A DNA stretch of 64,000 nt from JANMZO01 sp963763135. GTDB taxonomy: Bacteria > Actinomycetota > Acidimicrobiia > Acidimicrobiales > JANYDT01. Shown piece by piece: positions 8,636 through 18,453 of the stretch (its first letter is position 1; the number at the start of each line of letters is the position of its first letter). A model generated the notes under the pieces. The model was not told the DNA's origin. It saw only the letters and a list, made by a program, of their open reading frames with translations, and searched no databases. The stretch lies in the NCBI GenBank assembly GCA_963763135.1, contig CAVXNJ010000010.1, positions 372,001-436,000 on the forward strand, written 5' to 3'. A program made the translations under genes and the position numbers.

Positions 8636-10287
8636 GGGACCTCCACCATAAGGCGCACGCCATCAGGTCCGGGACGGAACACGAGCGTCGACCCGGAGGA
8701 CAGGGCCAACTCTTCGAGCAGCGCTATGGCCACCGGAGACGGCAATCGCTGAAGTCCGACCGACAGCGTGGCGTACCGGTTACGCGCTCGCACACGCACC
8801 ATCACATCCGCCCGGGGCGGGGAGTCGAGCATGACCTCTTCCGCTACCCGCTCGATGACAGTACTCGCGTTCTCGTCGTCGAGATCGTCGGCGTCGAGGT
8901 CGATGCGGACCCGGGCCCGACGGGCGATGCGCTCGAGCGCGGTCGTGAGAGTCCCGGTAGCGCTGGTCCAGTCGCTGTCGGGTACCCGCAGTCTCCGCAC
9001 GATTTCCCGAAGAAGCTCGGTCGCGTTGGCGACGTGTTCGGCGGCAAGATGACGACGAAGCTGATCCTGACCCGTCAGACATCCTCGCGCCGCCAGCAAC
9101 TCCTCTCGCGGTCGGTCTGTGAGCCGACGCCGTAGCGCATCTTCAAAACTCTGCGACCGGCGGGCGATCCGTTCGTGTTCCTCGCGTAGTCGCCGCAGCG
9201 TGGTCGCAGCGCGCGCCGTTTCCCGTCCGTCGAGGAGTACAGGAACGTTCTCCCGGCACATTTGTTCGAGCCGCTCGATCTCTGCGCTCGATGAAATAAG
9301 CGCCAACGCCTGGTCACCGACGAACACCCGCACCGGACGCGACGAACCGAGCTGGGCCCGGTCCGATGGTTCACGGTCGAACGAGACCAGGTCAACAAGC
9401 TCACCGTCTTCGCCTCGCCACGTTCCGCTTTCGCGGTCGTCGTCCAGCCCTGCCGTTGCGCACCAGAACCACAGGTCCGCGGTGACGTCGCCAAGCGTGC
9501 GACGCACCATGCTGACGGCCGGCCCGTCTTCCTCGACGGGTTCGGGTGACGAGGTGCCCACCGATCCGGGCATGCTCTGCGGTTGAGGCAATTGCAGTCG
9601 AACGACGGTGCCGGCGCTGTCGGAGAACACCTCAAGGGTCCCACCGAGCGCTTCAGCGCGCCGACGCAGCCCGTCGATTCCACGTCCTGGCACGATGCTT
9701 GCGCCACCTTGCCCGTCGTCGACGACATCAACGAGCAGACCGCCGAGGTTCGACGCGACCTTCACCGTGCAATGCGCGGCGTTGCTGTGTTGTTGCGCGT
9801 TGGCGAGTGCCTCGCTCACCACATACGCGATGACCTCCGCGCTCGCTTCGTCGACAACGGTCGCGGGGGAAACGTGGACATCAGCAGTAGCGCCCGAGAT
9901 CGCGGCGAGCTGCCGCAGCGAGTCAACCAGGTTGCCGGCATCGAGGGCCCGTGGGAGTTGGCCAGATGCCAGTCGACCGAGGTCTTCCAAAGCCCCGTCG
10001 AGACGAGCGACGACGCTGGCGATTGCCACCTTCCACGAGTCGTCACTGTCGTCGACGACATCGGACTCTTCGACAACGCGAAGGATCTCCATCCGCAACG
10101 CCAACAGTTGCTGCTGTGCGCCGTCGTGCAGGGCACGTTCGAGCTCGCGACGGCGCCGTTCGAGCGCGACAGTCAGATCGCGGCGGGAACGATCGAACAC
10201 CTGCCGGCGCTCGGTCACGATGTCGTCTGCGGTCCGAGCGGGAGCGCTAGTGATCGGACTGAGGTGAATTTCGTCCATGGTCCTCAT
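8623..10287 (-). CDS. Soluble histidine kinase (HisKA_3) with a degenerate second kinase-like half
   Basis: The first 240 residues are a complete NarX/DegS-type kinase: phosphoacceptor His54 in RALHDGAQQQLLAL, an N-box (SEALANAQQHSN), a G-box (DDGQGG) and GRGIDGLRRRAEALGG. No transmembrane or recognised sensor domain precedes it. After a linker (about 245-400) a second HisKA_3/HATPase-like unit seems to follow (about 400-554), but the His position, N-box Asn and G-box are lost; only the helix pattern and the ending GSTLVFRPGPDG...VEVP remain similar. It overlaps the STAND gene by 4 bases and the response regulator by 13. Its input is therefore likely the membrane STAND-WD40 protein, which is inference. 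Confidence 0.88.
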   Translation of the reverse strand: MRTMDEIHLSPITSAPARTADDIVTERRQVFDRSRRDLTVALERRRRELERALHDGAQQQLLALRMEILRVVEESDVVDDSDDSWKVAIASVVARLDGALEDLGRLASGQLPRALDAGNLVDSLRQLAAISGATADVHVSPATVVDEASAEVIAYVVSEALANAQQHSNAAHCTVKVASNLGGLLVDVVDDGQGGASIVPGRGIDGLRRRAEALGGTLEVFSDSAGTVVRLQLPQPQSMPGSVGTSSPEPVEEDGPAVSMVRRTLGDVTADLWFWCATAGLDDDRESGTWRGEDGELVDLVSFDREPSDRAQLGSSRPVRVFVGDQALALISSSAEIERLEQMCRENVPVLLDGRETARAATTLRRLREEHERIARRSQSFEDALRRRLTDRPREELLAARGCLTGQDQLRRHLAAEHVANATELLREIVRRLRVPDSDWTSATGTLTTALERIARRARVRIDLDADDLDDENASTVIERVAEEVMLDSPPRADVMVRVRARNRYATLSVGLQRLPSPVAIALLEELALSSGSTLVFRPGPDGVRLMVEVPCES

Positions 10288-13200
10288 CCCGTACTGCAGG
10301 TCATCACGTGCCCTGCGGATACGACGGACAAGTCGGTTTGTACGGCTTGGTTCCGAAGTACTGCCGCCATTCCTCGAGTGTCAGGTTGCGGCGCGCGAGC
10401 CCACACGCCGCGCTGGCTGAGACGACCCGAATCGATGTCGAAGAACATCGCACCCGTGAGCCGGTGCGGGCTCGCCACCTTCCGCCCGCCGTCGGTCCAC
10501 CCGAGCGACGCCACACCGTCGACGCCGACCCAAGCAGGACGCCCCACTGTCAACCCAAGGTCCAAACGCCAGATGCGCAGCGTGTAATCCTGCGAGCTCT
10601 CCGAGGCCAGCAGCCGTCCATCGGGCGAGAACGCGATGGTGCTGATCGGCCCTCGGTGTCCACGGAGTTGCTGGACCCGTTGGCCCGTCGACCCGTCGAG
10701 CAACACCAGCAGTCCACTGTTCGCGCCTACGGCGAGACGTGTGCCGTCCGGCGAGTAGGCGATGGAGCGGATGCCCCGCGGCAGACCGGTCGACCAGAGG
10801 TGTCCACCCGTTTTCGTGTCCCAAACATCGACCCACCCGTTCCGTGTTCCGGTGGCAAATCGCGCACCCGACGCGTCGAACGCGGCGGTGATCCCGGCGG
10901 CACGCTCGCCCTCCCGCATACCCGGCGGACGAAGCGGTCGACCGTTGAGGGTGGGGTCCGACAAGTTGTACAGCTTGAAGCACGCGTCACAATCGCGGTC
11001 GGTTTGGCTTGTGACCAGCCCGTTGCCATCAGGGCTCAAAGCCACACCGATCTCGCTACTGCCGACAGTGAGCAACGGTGTCAGCGGATGGCCCGATGGC
11101 AGGTCGAATACCTGCGCTTTGCCGTCGCTCCGCGCGACCGCCGCTTTCGTACCGGAGGCCGACACTGACAGACCGGTGAGGGGTGCGTCGGCCAGCTGAA
11201 GCGAGCGACCGACCGCTTGTCCGGTGGCGTCCCATTCCCGCACTCGTCCCGATCGATCGGCCGTGAAGACTCGGCCGGTCGGTGTGGTGACGACCTGCGT
11301 GCGTCCGTCGGTCTTTTCGGCGATCGGGGTCGCGACCGACGACGAACCGCGGAGGTCCCACACGGCAATGGTGCCGTCATCGCTGGCGCTCACCATCCGG
11401 TTGGCCTGCTCGGCGATGTCGATCCGCACGCCGGCCGCATGACCGCGCAGGGCTAGTCGAACGGGGCGGAACGTGGCCGTATCCCAGAACCGTATGTAGC
11501 CGTCTTCGCCCGAGGTCACGAGCGTCTGACCGTCGTCGATCAGTTGCAACCGGTAGGTGATGCCGTCGTGGGCCTCAAACGCTGGGCTCAACGGCTTGCG
11601 GGTGGTCGCATCGAAGAACTGCACGCTGAGGTCCGTGGCCACCACAAAGGTCTTCTGATTCGGTAGCCACCGCATGTCCCACAGCGATTCCTCGAACTTC
11701 ATCGGTTCACCGATGGGGGCCCATGTCCGGGTGTTCCAGAACCGAAGGCTGCCGTCGGCAGCTCCGGTGGCAAGTTCCCGGCCGTCAGGGCTGAACTGGA
11801 CGAAGAGGACAGTGTCCTCGTGACCGGTCAGCGGTGCGTGCACAGCTTTGCCGGTATGCGCATCCGTCAGACGGACCAGGGTGTCCTCGCCGCCACTGGC
11901 AATCACGTTGCCGCCGGGATCCATGGCCACCGCCCACATGGGGGCGTCGCTGTGGTCCGCGACGTTCACCGTCGCGGTGCCGGTGTCGACGTTCACGATG
12001 TGGACGCCACCTCCCGAGTCGCCGGTGAGGATTCGGCCGTCGGGCAGGAAACGTATGCGCTGCGGAGCGATATCCTCGCCCAGGCCTACAGACCGCAGTA
12101 GCGACGGCTCCCCGTTTCCGATGTCCCAGATCTGGAGGCTCGCGTCGTCGCCGGCGAACGCGATCCGTCGACCCATGGGATCAACGGCGATGTCGACAAT
12201 CGAGTCGTTCACGTAGATGTACCGGAGGAGTCCTGGCTGACCCGTCAGCGCCGAGAAGAGCGCTCCTTGAGTCTCGAGATCGTCGTGGAGGTCGTGCGCC
12301 TCGACCGACAGGAGCGCAGCCAGATCGAGTCGATCCGACCGCACATCCGCGGCCACCGCGGCAAGGCGCCGAGCATCAGCCGTGCGCCGCTCGCCATCCG
12401 CGCGGTCGCCCTGCCGCACGGCGAACGCGCCAGCCGCCACGGCCACGAGTAGAAGCGCAATCGCGGCGGCCAGAAGCATGCGGAGCCGACGGTTAGCCCG
12501 GCGCTCCTGCACAACTTGCGAGGCGCGCCGCACCTCTTCGCTCTTCGCCGCGGCGACGCTGGCATCGACGAACGCCCTGGATGTCTCATCGAGTGGCAGG
12601 GCCGCCGATCTCGACTCTTCGAAGACGCCGAGAGCATCGACAACCGCCTGCAGACGAGCCCCGCGAAACAACACGGTGTCATCGTTTTGCTCACTCCAAA
12701 GCTTGGCGCTGGCCCGCAACTGCCCCAGAACCCGAAACGCGTCGCGATCCTCTTCGATCCACTCACGAAGTCGCGGCCACTCGCGGAACACCGCTTCGTG
12801 GGCGATCTCGGCCGTTCCACTGTCGGCCGTGACGAGACGAGCGTCGATCAACGCCCGCAATGCCGCCTCGGCGTCAACGTCACCGGAAGGCACCAACTCG
12901 GTCGTGGCGACGCGACGAGCGGAGTCGGCGCTCCTCGACCCGGGCGCCGCCAACCGGATGAAGATCGTTCTCGTCGCCTGTTGGTGGGCGGGGGGAAGCG
13001 AGACCCACAATGCTTCCGCGGTTCGGGCGATGGCGCCCCGCACGCCTCCGGCCTGGCGGTACGCATCTCGCGTGAGCGTGTCGCCCTCGCGTCGCAACCA
13101 GGTCTCGCTGAGCGCATGCGAGAGCAGCGGAAGCGCGCCGGACTCACCCACGACATCATCAATGATCTCGTCGTCGAGGCCCCGCTCGATGACGAGACCG

Positions 13201-13790
13201 GCGGCGATCGCCGGTACGGTGATGATTCGGCGCAACTCTTCCTCGGTCGGTGCGCCGAGCAGAACGTGCGACTGCGACAGTGCTTCAGCGAACCGGCGGT
13301 ACGGCGCGCACGACCCATAATGATCCGAGCGAAGGGCCACGACCACCCTGGCCCGGCCCGACTCGGCGATATCGCACAGCTCGTCGAGGTATGCGGCACG
13401 CTCCGCTTCGTCGTCGCAAAGCGTGAAGATCTCCTCGAGCTGATCGGCGGCCACGATCGGACATGTTCCGTCGTCGTTGCGTCCCGCCAACCGTGCCATG
13501 GTTTCCCGGAGGCGCTTCATCGGCTCGGCCCCCGGGCGGATTACCGCTGAGACGACCGAGTACTGGCTCAATCCAGCCAGGAGAAGCGAGGACTTTCCGC
13601 TCCCCGATGCTCCGACCACGCCGGCCAACGTCGAGCTCTCCATGGTCGCCCGGACCTTACGAACCGCTCGTTCCCGCCCGACAAACAGTGCCCCGTCGCT
13701 TGCGGCATAGGCATCCAAGCCCTTCCACGGGCAGCGACCATTCGCGCTCGTCCAGCCTGGCTGCTCAGCGCTTCGGGCCTTCGACTCCAC
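10284..13790 (-). CDS. Membrane STAND NTPase (nSTAND1 type) with C-terminal WD40 repeats
   Basis: The 1168-residue protein begins with CPWKGLDAYAASDGALFVGR, the hallmark entry of nSTAND1 NTPases. Walker A GASGSGKSS is at 60-68, a Walker-B-like segment VAADQLEEIF at about 113-122, and winged-helix-like text follows to about 400. One transmembrane helix (about 437-457) precedes a helical stalk (ADGERRTADARRLAAVAAD...), and from about 530 to 1150 WD40 blades recur (FSPDGRELATGAADGSLRFW, SPDGTRLAVGANSGLLVLLD). STAND proteins are nucleotide switches that oligomerise on sensing a ligand. GTG at 13790 is the start. The 4-base overlap with the kinase gene makes it the first gene of a STAND-kinase-regulator operon. 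The ligand is unknown. Confidence 0.92.
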   Translation of the reverse strand: MESKARSAEQPGWTSANGRCPWKGLDAYAASDGALFVGRERAVRKVRATMESSTLAGVVGASGSGKSSLLLAGLSQYSVVSAVIRPGAEPMKRLRETMARLAGRNDDGTCPIVAADQLEEIFTLCDDEAERAAYLDELCDIAESGRARVVVALRSDHYGSCAPYRRFAEALSQSHVLLGAPTEEELRRIITVPAIAAGLVIERGLDDEIIDDVVGESGALPLLSHALSETWLRREGDTLTRDAYRQAGGVRGAIARTAEALWVSLPPAHQQATRTIFIRLAAPGSRSADSARRVATTELVPSGDVDAEAALRALIDARLVTADSGTAEIAHEAVFREWPRLREWIEEDRDAFRVLGQLRASAKLWSEQNDDTVLFRGARLQAVVDALGVFEESRSAALPLDETSRAFVDASVAAAKSEEVRRASQVVQERRANRRLRMLLAAAIALLLVAVAAGAFAVRQGDRADGERRTADARRLAAVAADVRSDRLDLAALLSVEAHDLHDDLETQGALFSALTGQPGLLRYIYVNDSIVDIAVDPMGRRIAFAGDDASLQIWDIGNGEPSLLRSVGLGEDIAPQRIRFLPDGRILTGDSGGGVHIVNVDTGTATVNVADHSDAPMWAVAMDPGGNVIASGGEDTLVRLTDAHTGKAVHAPLTGHEDTVLFVQFSPDGRELATGAADGSLRFWNTRTWAPIGEPMKFEESLWDMRWLPNQKTFVVATDLSVQFFDATTRKPLSPAFEAHDGITYRLQLIDDGQTLVTSGEDGYIRFWDTATFRPVRLALRGHAAGVRIDIAEQANRMVSASDDGTIAVWDLRGSSSVATPIAEKTDGRTQVVTTPTGRVFTADRSGRVREWDATGQAVGRSLQLADAPLTGLSVSASGTKAAVARSDGKAQVFDLPSGHPLTPLLTVGSSEIGVALSPDGNGLVTSQTDRDCDACFKLYNLSDPTLNGRPLRPPGMREGERAAGITAAFDASGARFATGTRNGWVDVWDTKTGGHLWSTGLPRGIRSIAYSPDGTRLAVGANSGLLVLLDGSTGQRVQQLRGHRGPISTIAFSPDGRLLASESSQDYTLRIWRLDLGLTVGRPAWVGVDGVASLGWTDGGRKVASPHRLTGAMFFDIDSGRLSQRGVWARAPQPDTRGMAAVLRNQAVQTDLSVVSAGHVMTCSTG

Positions 13791-13940
13791 CCGATCACCC
13801 TACTAACGGATCTCGCGATCCAGATCGGTCGACGCAAGAAATAGGAAAAACCCGAATACGCCACTTCAATGACGCTGATGACCCTGCTCAGTGACGCTGA
13901 GGCCCGGCGAGACAACCTCGGGACCTCTTAGTGCAAGCGC

Positions 13941-15176
13941 TCACGCCGAGCCGAGACTCGCCAGCCAACGCCGTTCCAGCGAATTGACGTCGAGGCCGTA
14001 CGCATTTCGCAAGGTCGTGGTGAAGTCTTTGGCCGCGTAAAGCTGCTTGAACTTCGTCACGCCGTACTGCTCGACGAGCCAACACGCTATCGATCCTGAC
14101 TGTGGGTACCGCACCGCAGCGTCGACGTCGAAGAACGAGTCTCCGAGCCGTCGGGAGACTGAGACCAGTTTCCCGCTGCGCCGAAGCGCGGCGGCCCTGG
14201 CGTGCGGAGATGGTGTCGCCTGATCGAAACACACCGCAATTCCCTCGCCGAGCAGCGCTTCGGCAGGCTCTCCCATCGTCGACGCGGTGATCACGTGCGT
14301 CATTTCGTGTCCGAGTGACTGGTGGTTGCCGGCGGACACCCAGACCGTATGGACTTCCTGGGCCGGGCTGATCGCGAAGCCGGCATCACGGGCGGTCGCT
14401 CGGTAGAGCGATGTGTCCGACGGATAGAAATACATGTTCACCCGACCGGTCGGCTTCAGGCTCAGCGACTTCACGATTGACGTGTATGCCGCTTCGTGCT
14501 GCTTGGCCACCGTAAGGATGTTGCTGGCGACATACGTGCCGGGGAGGTACCGGTACGTGAAGTGCGTCGAGCGCTTAGCGGTCCACTGGCTGTAGTCCGG
14601 CGCCTCGTCGAAGCGCGGGACGGTCAGTGAGTCGACGAACGCGGTGAACGACTGCTGCACAGCTTCTGCGTCGTTCTTCGGAGCCCAACCAACCACGAGG
14701 ACTCCGACACGGTTGCGCACCACGCCTACCAATATGCCCACATACGGTTCGCCTTCGACGGTGTAGGCGTGTTCTATCCAAGCCGCGGGTAGTCCATCGA
14801 TCTCGGCGTCACCGCGATCGGTCTCCTCATAGCCATCACGTTTCGCCTCAAGAAGGGTCGACACCTGCTGAACCATCGCCGCGGGCGTCAGGGCCTTGAT
14901 CTGAACCGACACGGCAAATCCGGCAGCCCCGCTCCGATCACGCAGGAATTGCTGCTCGGAGCCGGCGGTGTCGAGGATCCAGGTCTTCGGATAGCGCACC
15001 GCCCAGAAGCCATCGGGATCGTCGAAGGCAAGGGTATCGGTGCTTGTCACCGCTGAGGAGTACGCGACAGCTGACGCGTGTGCCGGAGCGGAACCCAAAC
15101 TTGTATTGCCAGGCATCAGCGCAATGAGAAACAGGGATGCTGTTACCCCGACCAACGTGTGATTGCGGGATCGCAT
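13941..15176 (-). CDS. Secreted gluzincin-like metallopeptidase with N-terminal PsbP/LpqN-like domain
   Basis: The ATG at 15176 was preferred over one six codons upstream because AGGAG lies 6 bases before it. The 411-residue product has a signal peptide (VTASLFLIALMPG... AHAS), then a PsbP/LpqN-like domain (DPDGFWAVRYPKTWIL to AFVDSLTVP, about 45-185), then a peptidase-like part. There HEMTH (about residue 288) and, about 18 residues on, GEGIA give the two His and distal Glu of a gluzincin zinc site. The fold class is inferred from these motifs. The last part resembles the C-terminal helices of such peptidases (YGVTKFKQLYAAKDF). It is 150 bases upstream of the STAND gene on the same strand. 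Confidence 0.75.
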   Translation of the reverse strand: MRSRNHTLVGVTASLFLIALMPGNTSLGSAPAHASAVAYSSAVTSTDTLAFDDPDGFWAVRYPKTWILDTAGSEQQFLRDRSGAAGFAVSVQIKALTPAAMVQQVSTLLEAKRDGYEETDRGDAEIDGLPAAWIEHAYTVEGEPYVGILVGVVRNRVGVLVVGWAPKNDAEAVQQSFTAFVDSLTVPRFDEAPDYSQWTAKRSTHFTYRYLPGTYVASNILTVAKQHEAAYTSIVKSLSLKPTGRVNMYFYPSDTSLYRATARDAGFAISPAQEVHTVWVSAGNHQSLGHEMTHVITASTMGEPAEALLGEGIAVCFDQATPSPHARAAALRRSGKLVSVSRRLGDSFFDVDAAVRYPQSGSIACWLVEQYGVTKFKQLYAAKDFTTTLRNAYGLDVNSLERRWLASLGSA

Positions 15177-15448
15177 GAGAACTCCTGACGGCACGGGCCA
15201 ACCTGCCCGACTCGATCAACCCAATCGTAGAATTCGCCGCCGCAAGCGGGCAGGGTCGGTCGTCCCCGCGGGCAATGGAATTAGGCCCGTTTTGAGCATT
15301 TGTGGGGCGAACGCCGATCCGAAAGCTCTGACCTCGCGAGCCGAAAGTAGGACCTTCGACCATGGGCCGCTCGCACCGAAATCACTAAATTGCTATTTGT
15401 CCGGCGCCTGTTGTCCAGCCGACCTGGACGGCAGTCCAGAGGAGACAA

Positions 15449-18391
15449 ATGAGTCGAGAGCCCAAGCGGTCATTGGAACCGATTGAGCGAAGGCGTCTGC
15501 TTCGCTTGGTTCGGCGTCGTTACGACTTTCGTGTCGTGGCGCTCGTGGCGGGTGCCGGGTTCGGAAAGTCGACGCTGGTGCGTCAGGCGATAGCCGACAA
15601 CGTGTCGGAGCCGAGCGGACTTGACGTGTGCATCGAGTGCACCGCAGACGACGCCCATCTCTCGGAGTTCGCCGCGCGGATCCGCACACTGTTCGAACTC
15701 GACTCCACGACGTCGAACGATCCCGAACGGTTGGCTGCGGCGGTTGCCGACGCAGTAGCGCTCCGATCCCCCATCGACGTTTGTCTGATCATTGACGACG
15801 CTCATCTGTTGACGGGCTCACATTCGTGGACGCTCGTTCGCGAGATCGCTGATCGCCTTCCGCCGAACGGACACCTGCTCATTGCGGTGCGCACCGACCC
15901 TGATCTGCCACTCGCCCGGCTGGCGGCTCGGGGCCATGCGCTGTTGATCGACGAAGAGGAACTGTCGTTCACGGTCGAGGAGTGTATGGAGTTCGGTCGC
16001 CGCCGCGGCGTCGACTTCACCAACAACCCGATCGCATGGCCGGCCCTCGCCGAACTCGCCGCCCGCTCGTCAGGACCGCGCCTGCAACGTGCCTATCTGG
16101 TGCAAGAAGTCGTCGAGACGCTGAGCCCTTCGGTGCGCCAATTGCTTGGCGCCGTGGTCGTTGCGGAAGGTGCCGACGATGCGCTCGCTTCGGCCATGAT
16201 CGGCCGTCCGGTGAACGTGGAACACGAGCTTCACGGCGTGCCGCTCGTTCATCCCGACAGCGACGGCTGGGTGCAGCCCCACGAACTCTGGCGAAACGCG
16301 TTGGCCGATCTTCTGTCCCCGGATGATCAGCTTCGATCGCTGAACATCGCTGCAGCCATGCTTGCCGGTCGAGGTCGCTATGTGTCTGCGATCCGGCTCT
16401 ACACAGCTGCTGGGAACTGGACCGCGGCGGGTCGCGTCGCGCTATCGGCACTCGGCATGCAGCCGCCGGCAATCGACCCTGCAGCGCTGGCTCGTCTACT
16501 CGACCTGGTCCCGATGGAGGAGCGCGGACATCCCGGTTGGCAGCTCGCCGGAGCGCTGCTGACCTACGAGCGTTCCCTTGGCGCAGCGCGGACCGCCCTT
16601 GAGCGGCTGGTCGAGCACCTCAGCCCCGGAGGGCCATCGGCCTATGAACTGAGTCCACAGGAGCGCGACGACGCGCTCGTGAGCGCACTTTTCCACCTGG
16701 CCACCATCGGGCGTCGAATGGCCGATGAAGATCTGCTCGCATCGGTGACGGAACAGCTTGGTCCGTTCGTACAACAGCGACACGCGCGTGCGACTGCCGT
16801 GAGCGCGTCGGTGAAATGCTTCATGGCGCAAATACACGGACGCTGCGCTGAAGGGCTGGAGGCACTCGAAGACGTCGACCACGGATCGATCTCGCGTGAA
16901 CAGTCTGCACATGTTCTGCTGATGGCGGGCAACCTTCACCTGCTGGACGACCGCCCCGATCTCGCGTCCGCATGTTACCGGGAGGCCTCGGACGAGGCCA
17001 ACGCTTCGGTCCGTGTCCTCGCTGACGAACTGCATGCCACGGCAACATGGGTCGCCGGGCATATCGATGAAGCGATCGAGGAGGAGCGTCGCTGTCTCGA
17101 CGCCGCCGAACGATTTGGATTCGCCTCGCGTGCGGCGCAGTTCCGGGCGATGCTGGCCGCCATGCTCGCGATGGCCGGGAGGCTCGAGGAGTCGCAAGCG
17201 GTGTTCGACGCGTTGCCGGTTCAACTTGGCAGTCACTCCGCCGACATGGAGACCCGCACCCTCAGCCAGTTCACCCTCGCGCTTTTCGATCTCGCTGCCG
17301 GCGATCGAGCAGGTGCCGTCGAAACACTCACCCGCATCCCCGAGCCGGATGGCCACCTTCAGCGCGCCTCGTTCATGCCGGCGGCGACGATCGTCGCACT
17401 TCTGCCGGAGCGGCGTGCGGCTTGGAACGCGATTCCCGCCCGCCTGATCCAGGCCGCGGCAGAATCGGGTCGGAGGCTCGCCGATCCGACCGATCCGACC
17501 GATGCGACCGAAGCAGCCGATGGAGCCGCGTATCCCGAATCGCTCTCGTTTCGTAGGGCGCTGGTACCGGCCGCTCTGGCCCCAGCCACGACAAGGCAGC
17601 CGGTTGTGCATTCGGATCAGTTGCATCTCGACGTTCTGGGAACGGTGCGCCTGCAACCACTCGCTGATCCGGTGCCGTGGCGGCGTGGCCGCGTGCGCGA
17701 GCTCGCCGCTGCGATCGCGCTGCTCGGTCCGTGTCGCCGCGAGACCCTGGCCGAGATGCTGTGGCCCGATCAGAGTGCTGGCGTCGCTGACAGAAACCTC
17801 CGCGTGAACCTCACGTATCTGGCCGACGCGGTTGATCCCGACAGGCCACGAGGCATGCCATCGTCACTTCTCGTGGCTCAGGGGACCTCGCTCGCGATCG
17901 CCGATGCCCGTGTGCAGGTCGACCTCGTGGCGTTCGACGAGTGTCGGCGTCGAGCGAGGGCTGCGGAGCAGGACAACGATCCGGCGACGGCGCTGGTCGC
18001 GCTCAGCGATGGCGTCGCCCTGTGGCGCGGTGAGGTCGCCGCCGACCTCGATGCCGAATGGCTCGAACCCATCCGACGCCAACGCGGGGCCGAGTTCGTC
18101 GCCATGGCCAGTCGGGCTGGCGAGATCGCTCTCGGGCAGGGTGAACTCGAGCAGGCCCTCGCGTTCACGTCGCTCGTGCTCGCCCGGGATCCTTCGCACG
18201 AACGGGCCGGACGGCTCCGAGCCGTCTGCCTCCTCGCGGCCGGTGATCGCAGTGCGGCCACCGAGGTCATGCGAGGCTGCCTCGCCCGCTGTGCCGAGCT
18301 GGGCGTCGAACCGGAACCGGAGACGGTTGTGGTCGCCACCCGGCTCGGCATCGATGTCGGATGCGAACTCGGAACCCGACGACTGACCTGA
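15449..18391 (+). CDS. Large ATPase-coupled SARP-type transcriptional regulator (NTPase first, DNA-binding/BTAD last)
   Basis: The 980-residue protein carries a MalT-like P-loop ATPase at its N-terminus (Walker A AGAGFGKST, about 33-41; Walker B VCLIIDDAH), then TPR-like helical repeats (about 290-680). Its C-terminal third (about 725-975) is OmpR-like DNA-binding (LHLDVLGTVRLQ... LAEMLWPDQSAG...LRVNLTYL) followed by a bacterial transcriptional activation domain (VDLVAFDECRRRARAAEQ). This reverses the classic AfsR order. AGGAG and an ATG at 15449 fix the start. Such proteins activate secondary metabolism or stress genes. It is divergent from the peptidase gene, with a 272-base gap that would hold both promoters. 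Targets unknown. Confidence 0.85.
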   Translation: MSREPKRSLEPIERRRLLRLVRRRYDFRVVALVAGAGFGKSTLVRQAIADNVSEPSGLDVCIECTADDAHLSEFAARIRTLFELDSTTSNDPERLAAAVADAVALRSPIDVCLIIDDAHLLTGSHSWTLVREIADRLPPNGHLLIAVRTDPDLPLARLAARGHALLIDEEELSFTVEECMEFGRRRGVDFTNNPIAWPALAELAARSSGPRLQRAYLVQEVVETLSPSVRQLLGAVVVAEGADDALASAMIGRPVNVEHELHGVPLVHPDSDGWVQPHELWRNALADLLSPDDQLRSLNIAAAMLAGRGRYVSAIRLYTAAGNWTAAGRVALSALGMQPPAIDPAALARLLDLVPMEERGHPGWQLAGALLTYERSLGAARTALERLVEHLSPGGPSAYELSPQERDDALVSALFHLATIGRRMADEDLLASVTEQLGPFVQQRHARATAVSASVKCFMAQIHGRCAEGLEALEDVDHGSISREQSAHVLLMAGNLHLLDDRPDLASACYREASDEANASVRVLADELHATATWVAGHIDEAIEEERRCLDAAERFGFASRAAQFRAMLAAMLAMAGRLEESQAVFDALPVQLGSHSADMETRTLSQFTLALFDLAAGDRAGAVETLTRIPEPDGHLQRASFMPAATIVALLPERRAAWNAIPARLIQAAAESGRRLADPTDPTDATEAADGAAYPESLSFRRALVPAALAPATTRQPVVHSDQLHLDVLGTVRLQPLADPVPWRRGRVRELAAAIALLGPCRRETLAEMLWPDQSAGVADRNLRVNLTYLADAVDPDRPRGMPSSLLVAQGTSLAIADARVQVDLVAFDECRRRARAAEQDNDPATALVALSDGVALWRGEVAADLDAEWLEPIRRQRGAEFVAMASRAGEIALGQGELEQALAFTSLVLARDPSHERAGRLRAVCLLAAGDRSAATEVMRGCLARCAELGVEPEPETVVVATRLGIDVGCELGTRRLT

Positions 18392-18433
18392 GTCGGAACC
18401 TGGCCCGTCCCGGTTGGTCCCGGGGACGCGGGG

Positions 18434-18453
18434 GTGCGGTACACACACCGCAC
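18434..18453. terminator. Short hairpin between convergent genes
   Basis: GTGCGGT and ACCGCAC form a 7-bp stem with a 6-base loop between the ends of the SARP gene and the secreted-protein gene. No T-run follows, so it is a weak terminator call. Confidence 0.35.
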
